Assembly (NCBI GenBank): GCA_038363925.1
Contig: JAQQWL010000004.1
Location: 744,001 to 808,000, forward strand
Direction of reading: 5' to 3'
From: Apiospora phragmitis
Taxonomy: Eukaryota; Ascomycota; Sordariomycetes; Amphisphaeriales; Apiosporaceae
DNA length: 64,000 nucleotides
Shown here: in pieces, positions 56,842 through 64,000 of the stretch
How the letters are laid out: each line of letters opens with the position of its first letter
Numbering within the stretch: the stretch's first letter is position 1
Program-made: the position numbers and the translations under genes
Notes under the pieces: model-generated
The model's input: only the letters and a program-made list of their open reading frames with translations
What the model was told of the DNA's origin: nothing
Databases searched by the model: none

Positions 56842-58978
56842 ATGGCAAGGTCAACAACAACAACGGCGCTGTCGCTGCTCGCAGCTGCCACCATACTAGG
56901 TGCTCTTCCCGCTGTGCTGGCGCATGGCGACGGCGAGGGGATGGAAATGGATGCGCCCCAGGAAGACCAGAAGCTGGATTCCTACCCACCGACGTACTTC
57001 TCGCACCCTGAACACCGGGGTGTCATGTATGCGCATGTCGTCCTGATGGTGCTTGGCTGGGTATTTGTGTTGCCAATAGGTAGGCAGCCACCTCGCAAGC
57101 CCCTGCGATCGCATGAGCTATACTAACACGAGCCTCTCCCAGCTGTCATGTTCTCGATCGCGAAGTCCCGATATACACTTTTAATCCAGTTTGTCTTCCT
57201 CGTAACGAATGCCCTCGCTGTTGTACTCGGTATCAGCTACAACGCCGGCACGCCCGACCTGTACCCTAACAATGCGCACCACAAGATTGGCTGGGTCGCA
57301 ACATGGATGGTTTGCGCTCAGGTGCTTATCAGTCTGGTCGGACGGGTGGCGGGAGTCATGAGCCGCCAGGCTTCCCCGCCGAAAGACAACAACAAGGAGG
57401 AACGACAAGCCTTCATCCCGGTATCGACCCAAAACATGGAGGAACACCTGCGCGGAAACGGCACGCTGTACCACCACCACAAGTACAGCTACTCGAACGA
57501 TAGCGGACAAGGCACGGAGCCCGGCACCGAATCCCTGCGCAGCGACTCGCTCTCGTCCGGGCAGGAGTCGCCTGCCGAGGCGAACCACCGGGGCATGGAG
57601 TACGAGGAGGAAGACCTCGAATTCAAGGATGTTGAGATGAAGTCGCCTTCTCCCAAGACCAACTCGTTGGTTGGCAAGATCGCTGGCAAGATCTCGTCTC
57701 GCGCCTGGAAATTCCTGTTGTTGGGATACAATATCATTGACAGGACCATTCTGATTCTTGGGTACATCGCACTGACGACGGGCATTGTTACGTGGGCGCG
57801 TTTCTTTGTAAGTTGTCGCATCGTGTATCGCATGGCGATTTGCATCACTATTGCATCATGAGACTAACAAGGTGGTAATAGGAGGGACACGAAGTCTTTG
57901 GCGGCTTAGCCCATTGGATCAAAGGTGGCGTGTTCTTCTGGTTGGGTCTTTTCTATTTAGGTAGATGGGCTGGCAGCTTCGGAGAGCTCGGCTGGGTAAG
58001 TAGCATCTCGGAGCCGCTCCGTCGAATAAGACCAATGAGACCTTGCAGCTAACCAACCCCTGATTGCTCAGGCCTGGAACGTTCGACCCAAGCAAAGCAC
58101 CCAAAAATGGAGGCCATCCGCAGAATTCGTCGAAGGAGGTCTCATCTTCTTCTACGGAGCAACCAACATCTTTCTGGAGCATCTTGGCAATGCGGACCAG
58201 CCGTTCAGCGCCCAGGATCTTGAGCATGTCTCCATCACCGTGTTGTTCATCGGCGGAGGTCTGGTAAGTTTATAAGCCTCGGCACCCAGGCGATGAAATT
58301 GTATGCTAACGCTTAGGTGTAGTTGGCTATGCTTGTCGAGTCCACTCGCATTCGCGAGCTTTTGAACATGACAGTGACCGATGCCGCCGATGCGCATCCA
58401 GATCACACGCACAGCGAGGAGGAGCGCGATGCCCTGCAAGCCCCTAAGCAGTACGAGTTCTCGATCAACCCGATCCCGGCCCTGGTCATCATGTTGACTG
58501 GAATCATGATGAGCTCGCACACGCAGCAGTCCCAGCTCTCCAGCATGGTGCACAAGCAGTGGGGCAACCTGCTGTCGGCTGCGGCGTTCGCACGAGCCTT
58601 CACCTACGTGCTGCTGTACCTCAAGCCCCCGAAGTCCATTATGCCTTCCCGTCCCCGACTGAGCTGTTGACGTCGTTTGGTCTGATTGCTGGCGGTGTCA
58701 TCTTCTGCGCAAGTGTAAGTGTATTTACCCTCGGAGAACGACCTGTTTGAAACCCCAACTCCGCCCGCACACACGACTAACGCTTTTCCGAACAACAGAG
58801 CAGCGATACCGTTGCGGGCATGGTCCACTATGACCTTGACGAAATGTTTGTATACACCGTGACGATGGGGTGCGTCGGTATGCTCATGGCGTGGGAGATT
58901 TTGGTGTTGGCGCTCAAAGGCTGGGCTGTCCGCAAGGAGAAGGGGCTATCGAAGAGTGCGTGGATCGCACAAGTCTAA
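56842..58978 (+). CDS. Ytp1-like multi-helix membrane protein, one frame break
   Basis: Polytopic membrane protein of the Ytp1/DUF2427 family, function unknown. Six exons: 56842-57079, 57143-57807, 57882-57995, 58072-58263, 58323-58714 and 58799-58978; introns carry GTAGGC or GTAAGT donors and CTAAC branches. A signal peptide is likely (ALSLLAAATILGALPAVLAH). The DUF2427 part has YFSHPEHRGVMYAHVVLMVL, and a long polar loop with many His/Ser/Glu residues lies between helices (about residues 150-230). The Ytp1 core begins EGHEVFGGLAHWIKGGVFFW and includes VEGGLIFFYGATNIFLEHLG and MMSSHTQQSQLSSMVHKQWG. In exon 5 one missing C in CCCC at 58653-58656 breaks the frame; restored, PTELLTSFGLIAGGVIFCAS joins exon 6, giving 593 residues. 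Confidence 0.8.
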
Positions 58979-59908
58979 AACGAAGAAGCGGAAGAGAAAA
59001 AAAACATGAAAGAAAAAAAGAAAAATCCACCCCCCTCGAAAGAAGAAGAAGCACATACACGAAACGACTAGAATGCGTTGAATTACATGCATGTATGGGC
59101 ATTGCGGAAGGTGTCCACCAGATGCTTTCGTCTGATGGTACCTAATCTATATCTTTCGGGCATTTGCATATTATACCCTCTCCCCTTATTCATCCCTCCA
59201 CCCTCTGTTCGCTGTCGCATCGGATCAACCCATCATGATGTGGATGGCGGCGACTTCATCTTCTATGGGGAGCTTTTGCTTTCTGAACTTTCATTACGAC
59301 AACGTCTTTGATACCCCCGAACGCGAGAGAGGAGTATGCATAGAAGAAGATTAAGGGGATTGTTTTGTTTTGGTTTCAACTGGGCTTTTGGATTCGGGTA
59401 GTCGGAACGCGGGAGCTACGGGGGAAAGGAGAACGCGGCGAAGGTGATGTTGGGAGGAAACCTGAGCTGGGCAGCTGGCGGTGGCACTGCACTACCATCA
59501 ACCAGTATGCCTTAAGCCAGTACACTAGGTACTTAACTAATATGATTACGAGTAAATTATGAAAACACCAGCAAAGGGATAGAAATGTGAATGTTCATGA
59601 TACCTGAATACTCAGGTACTATCTGAACTGGAACTGTGAAACCTCTATCAGGTACACCCTCGCACTCCTTGATAGTACGCCTAGGGGGTATCGTTTATTA
59701 CTCGACATCACCTAATAAACAACTGATACGAAAATGTTCGCCAGTCCTTATTTGAACGACACCGGAGGAGCCCTCGAACCGGGTGAAGGGGAAGTGATCT
59801 CTTGTTGTTGCATTGAATTGACTATGTAAGCGTTGTCACATGAAAAGAGGCATGAGCCAGTCTGTTTGCTTTCTTATTAAGGGGGTTCCTAGCAAGAAAT
59901 CAAGTCCT
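58979..59908. other. convergent spacer, 930 bp
   Basis: 3' flanks of the Ytp1-like gene (plus) and the HIT gene (minus). Purine-rich stretch at 58995-59055. No gene seen. Confidence 0.4.
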
Positions 59909-61125
59909 TTACATCTTCGCCTTGACCTCCTCGCAGTACTTCTTCAGCTCGTCCATGTCGGCTTGCTTGGTGGGCCAGCCGATACCCAGACCTTCCGCCT
60001 CATTGGGCTTGGGGATCTTTTATTATTCCAAGTTAGTCATCAGTCTTCCCAGCAACTTTCCTTATCGTTGATGTTGTGTGTCATCAAGGCAGTAGAAAGG
60101 GAGGGGAAGAGAAAGAGAGACAGAGAGAGAAAGGGGACATACCATGTGAAAGTGGACGTGATCGACGACCTGGTGCGCAATGCGGCCGTTGTTCTGCAGC
60201 ACATTGTAGTTGGTCGAGCCTGTGGCCGTGGCCAGCTTCTTGACGACGACGAGGATCTCGCTTAGGTGCTCGTCGGGGATGTCCTGGAGGGACTTGCCAT
60301 GGTACTTGGGGATGACGAGCTGCGGTTTTGGTGTCAGATGGTTGGTCCAAAGCTTGGTTGGTTTCGCCTGGGGCGGGATGGGAAACAGGGGCCAGATCGA
60401 CGAGCAGTGATTGCGTGACGGGCCCAAGGAAATAGGGTGCCAGTAATAGGGAAGTTGAGATGATTGGAGGGGGTGGGGAAGCTTACACAATGTCCCTTAC
60501 TCAGAGGGCCGATGTCGAGGAAGGCGTAGGTCTTGTCGCTGTCGAACAGCTTAAACGAGGGGATGTCTCCTGTCGAACGCCAGCAGTGTGAGTCAACCCA
60601 TTTCCGCATGTACTCAATACGGGAGAAAACAGACGAGACGTGAGCGAGACATCTCTAGGACATATATCCAGTCCGACCAAAGTGGCATGGGGCGAATGGG
60701 AATGAGAGGACCTTGATGACTCCCCCTCGTTGTAGCGGCTACTACCCGCGTCGGGGAGACCAGCCGATCCCTCTTGATGAATCGTCCCGCATTAGCTCCC
60801 GCGAGATTGAAAGCCACATACCCTTGATGATCTTGCAGAAGATGCAGTCAGAGTCGCTGTGAGTGGCGGCCATTTTGTTGACAGATGACGAGAATCCACG
60901 AACGCAAGGAGATGAAATTATTCTGTTGACCATGCATTAGTATCAACGTCAACGTTGGAGAGTGAGTAGCTCCGATGCAAGTTGCCCCGTTAACTGGTCC
61001 TCGCCTCTCTATGAGCTTGAATATACGCACCTCGTCTTGCAAAGGGTTGGACTTCTTCTTAGAGGAGTAGCAGCACTTCTCAGAATGAAGCGGGATGCTA
61101 ATAAAGAAGGCCGCGGGAAGGACAT
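59909..61125 (-). CDS. HIT-family (HINT1-like) nucleotide hydrolase with mitochondrial leader
   Basis: Histidine-triad protein of the HINT1/Hnt1 branch, which hydrolyses AMP-lysine and other phosphoramidates. Five exons on the minus strand: 61125-61031, 60922-60822, 60569-60487, 60319-60143 and 60016-59909; all phases agree, 187 residues, no correction. The HIT core is DCIFCKIIKG, SFKLFDSDKTYAFLDIGPLS, LVIPKYHGKS and the catalytic HVHFHM. The first exon encodes an Arg/Ser/Leu-rich presequence (MSFPRPSLLASRFILRSAAT) that continues into exon 2 (CVRGFSSSVNK). An internal in-frame Met (MAATHSD, ATG at 60873-60871) starts a protein of normal cytosolic HINT1 length, so mitochondrial and cytosolic forms could come from one gene. 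A third possible Met (MVNRII) exists if transcription starts inside intron 1. Confidence 0.85.
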
Positions 61126-62032
61126 GGAACTATTTCGGAGTGGGTATGGGGCGAATAAAATGTCACGAGCACCGGTCGAAGTATTCATGACCAGCAACAG
61201 CAGCAGCTATGGAGGGGTACGCTCGGAAGCCACGAGTGAGGTGAGTGAGGGGCACATGGGGAGAGCTCTCGGGAGCTTGGGGAGCTTGGACCACCTCGGC
61301 CTTAACAGGGGTTTCGGTTATGGCAAAGGACGATGTTTCTACATGATGCTGTTTATTTTGAGGGGATGTAGATATGTATTTCACACCGAATGGTGTGCAC
61401 ATGATGATATAAGCACCAAGTCCAACAGGAGCTCGTCCATTCGAGCTTTCCTCCTCCGACGCCTTGAGTGGCTTTGCGCATTACGTCACATCTTTTCCCA
61501 TGATAGTCTCAACACCAATGGCAGATTGTAACTCGGCTCTATCATGATTCCAACATACCCGTGCTCTTCAAAGTTTTAAGACCACCTCTATTCCCTTACC
61601 ACCATAGCATCCGCACCTCCAGTATGCCGGCATTCCTCTGTCAGTAAGGTATCGGTCAGAGAGCAGTCTCGAAATCACAGCTTGTAGCGAAATGGGTCCA
61701 CAGCATCTCCAGAAGCATCATCACTTGTCATGTTTCTATAACTCAATGTAGAATGTTCATGTATTGTACAGGGGTATCAGCGCACACAAGCAAAGCAGCA
61801 GTAACAGCAGTTCCTACGCCCAAGCCATGCCCAAAACCTTTTTGCTCCTGAAAATGCATCATCCATCGTGTCTAAAACAAATGCTCACACTGCCAGAAAG
61901 CAGCAGCAGCTCAGAACCAAACATCAGCCAGGGAGAACTGGGAAATCCCTAAGTAGACAGGCCAAACACGCCAGAGCCACAACCAGCAAGAATCTAATGT
62001 ACACAATTCATCAAAGGGCCTCAGTCACCCCT
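61126..62032. other. spacer, 907 bp
   Basis: Promoter of the HIT gene and 3' flank of the SprT-like gene. A minus-strand frame at 61163-61402 has no recognisable motif. No RNA gene seen. Confidence 0.4.
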
Positions 62033-63960
62033 TCATGTCGACATATCCGCCACACTCATCTCCTGCATCGTCTCCGTGATCTGTGCAACGATCATCGCCT
62101 CCTCCTCGGTAGGAGAAGGAGCAGCCGTAGCCGCAGCCCCACCAGAAGACGCCTTCGCCGCCGCCTGGTGCGCCTTCCAGCGGCTCGATACGATGGCCAT
62201 CATCTCGCCAAACGGCATGCCCTTGTTCTCCGCCTTGAGCGCCTTCATCTGCTGGCCCGTAAACTCCTGGTACGCCGAGACCTTTTTCTCCTTCTTCTCC
62301 CCCGCTCCTTTCGCGGCCTCTCCTCCCTTGGCAGCGGCACTTCCTCGCGGCACCGGTTTCACCTGCTGCAGCACCCCTTACAGCGGCCGCAGCGGTGCTT
62401 GGCCGGGTCGACGCTCTTGGAGTGCCGGTGGACCTCGGTGAGGCACTCGACGCAGCGCCAGATGTACTTGTACTCGATCTCGTAGTTGTGCTTGGTCGTG
62501 ACGACGATGCTGCGGTCGCCGAACGCGCGCGAGCACCGCGCGCCCCAGCGCTTGAACTCGGCCCCGTGCGCCGCCTTGGGCTTGCCGTCCAGCATGAAGG
62601 TCGCCAGATGACAAAACTCGTGCGCCACCGTGTTGAGCAGGTCGGGCTCGTTCAGCAGCACCTTGGTCGCGAGCTCGATGTGCGCCGTGTGGATCTTCTG
62701 CTTGCCGCCCGAGGCCATGGACCCGTCGGGCTGCTCTGTCATCGTCGTGGTCTCCTTGCACTTCCAGTGGGCGCGGCCGGCCGTCGACTGCAGCGTCGTC
62801 GACCATTTGATCGTGATGCCGCCCGTCGCGGCCGTGAGCTTGGACAGCTGGCCATCCGTCACCTTCTCGTCCAGCTCGGCCAGGAAGCGCTCGGCGACCG
62901 ACTCCTTGATGACGTTGAAGGCCTTCTTGGCGTCCCGCTTCTCCGGGCTGGTGCCGTACTTCAGCTTGAGGGCGGCCTTGGTGTTGACGTCGCCGCCGTC
63001 CATGGCGAGTTTCCGAGGGCTTGGCTGCTTCTGGGGTGAATGGTCATCGATCCACTTGTTCTGGACTTCGGGGTCCCAGAATTCACTGTGCTCGGGTTTC
63101 CAAGGGGACGTGGGGATTTGATGACCTTTTGTTGGCGAGGGCAGTAACACCTTCCTGGGCGTGACCGGGTCAAGCTTGGGCTTCTTGTCTTCGTCGTCGT
63201 TCTCTTCTGCGAAGATCTTGAGTTTCTTGAATGCATCGTCCAGGTCATCTGCGGAAGGCTTCTTATCGGCGCGACCATTTGTCTTGCGCGGTGGTGTGTG
63301 GGGTGCACTTCCTGACTCCGACGGGCTATCGGCCGGGGAGCTACGAGAAGCAGCACCTTTTCTTCTTAGGGTTTCCAGGATCTTCTTCTCCGGTGATGCT
63401 CTCTTCGACTTTGACGGGCTTTGGATCCGCGCTGCAGGTTCTGATTGAAGCTCAAACTCTGATGCTGAGGAGGACTCGGAACAGTCTGTGTCGAGGGACA
63501 AGGCCGTCACAAAATCAGATTCCTCGCCATCATCGGCAGCCTTTTCGTCTTTGGTGACGCTTGATGTCTCAGTGGACTCTTCCTCTTCTGCGATACTAGC
63601 AGAACCCTCCTCTTCGGAGCTCTCGTCAAAGACCGTCACAGGCCGCTTCCGCTCGCGCAGCTTGCTGTTGTTGCCACTGACTTTGCGCGGCGACCGTTTT
63701 CTCCGGATGATCGTGTCATCGCTATCCGACAGAGAAAGATCCAGGTCTAGGTTCGTCGCTTCGAACGACACTGCAGTCGTCTCGTGCGAGCTCAACGCCA
63801 GATTGCTGGCTTTTAGGCGAAGAATCCTCGGATTCGAGACCAGCCTCTCCTTCTTCTCCTTCCTGAGCGGCTCAATGTCGCCCAATTTCTGGAACAGGGA
63901 CTGGTCGATGGCCTGCGAGTTACCCAACTTTCTCCGGCGGAGAGGCGTGGGCTTGGCCAT
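62033..63960 (-). CDS. SprT-like protease domain protein with C-terminal HMG-like region, one frame break
   Basis: Nuclear SprT-family protein resembling GCNA/ACRC-type proteins, thought to act on DNA-protein crosslinks. Residues 1 to about 330 are a charged, disordered region with acidic Ser stretches (VFDESSEEEGSASIAEEEES) and many SP/TP sites. The SprT domain follows at about 345-530, with metal motif HEFCH in LLNTVAHEFCHLATFMLDGK, and a zinc ribbon (WRCVECLTEVHRHSKSVDPA, HRCGRCKG). In the C4 run at 62374-62377 one missing base breaks the frame; restored, VLQQVKPVPRGSAAAKGGE leads to an HMG-box-like segment (VSAYQEFTGQQMKALKAENK, GEMMAIVSSRWKAHQ) and the stop at 62035-62033, total 642 residues. 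Single exon. The start at 63960 (MAKPTPLRRRKLG) is the first Met and fits. Confidence 0.82.
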
Positions 63961-64000
63961 GGAGCCCGGAGTCGAGGCCTCTAAGTCAACATGCCTTCTG

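Overview
This window looks like nuclear DNA of a filamentous ascomycete, most likely a Sordariomycete. Genes carry short introns (about 42-250 nt) with GTAAGT/GTATGT-type donors and CTAAC/CTGAC branch sites close to the acceptor. The gene set is typical of Pezizomycotina: a 1,3-beta-glucan synthase, a Tip20/RINT1 tether, a Ubp8-type deubiquitinase, Mog1, Rsa3, a Ytp1-like membrane protein, a fungal rhodopsin-domain protein and a Dal5-like transporter. Genus and species cannot be fixed from what I can see.

Bases 1-18.5 kb form an accessory-looking block. In order it holds a GH78-type rhamnosidase (cut by the window edge), an uncharacterised fungal protein with an internal poly-G minisatellite, a hot-dog dehydratase (HTD2-like), a rhodopsin-domain membrane protein, an MFS transporter, a short-chain dehydrogenase, an uncharacterised membrane protein, an adenosine/adenine deaminase-like gene and a GMC oxidoreductase remnant. 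Most of these are broken, some by substitutions (internal stops, a lost zinc ligand). Two copies of a 71-bp non-coding repeat lie inside the block.

Bases 19.7-33.3 kb are housekeeping in character: an amino-acid permease, an intron-containing tRNA-His, the Tip20/RINT1 gene and, convergent to it, the intact 1,940-residue glucan synthase. A gene-poor stretch of about 6 kb follows, upstream of the glucan synthase.

Bases 39.5-64 kb hold an F-box protein, a tRNA-like remnant, Mog1, Rsa3, Ubp8, a tRNA-Glu with a very short intron, a metallo-beta-lactamase-fold hydrolase, a Ytp1-like membrane protein, a HIT-family nucleotide hydrolase with a split mitochondrial presequence, and a SprT-like protein with a C-terminal HMG-like region. 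Large gene-free gaps separate several of them.

A pattern runs through the whole window. Thirteen genes need one or more single-base corrections to give a continuous protein, usually at G/C/A/T runs, and this includes conserved single-copy genes such as Mog1. Seven genes (including the 5.8-kb glucan synthase) need none. I read most single frame breaks as probable assembly indels, and treat only the substitution-type lesions (SDR, GMC, deaminase) as good evidence of real decay. I did not find a clearly new multi-gene system.
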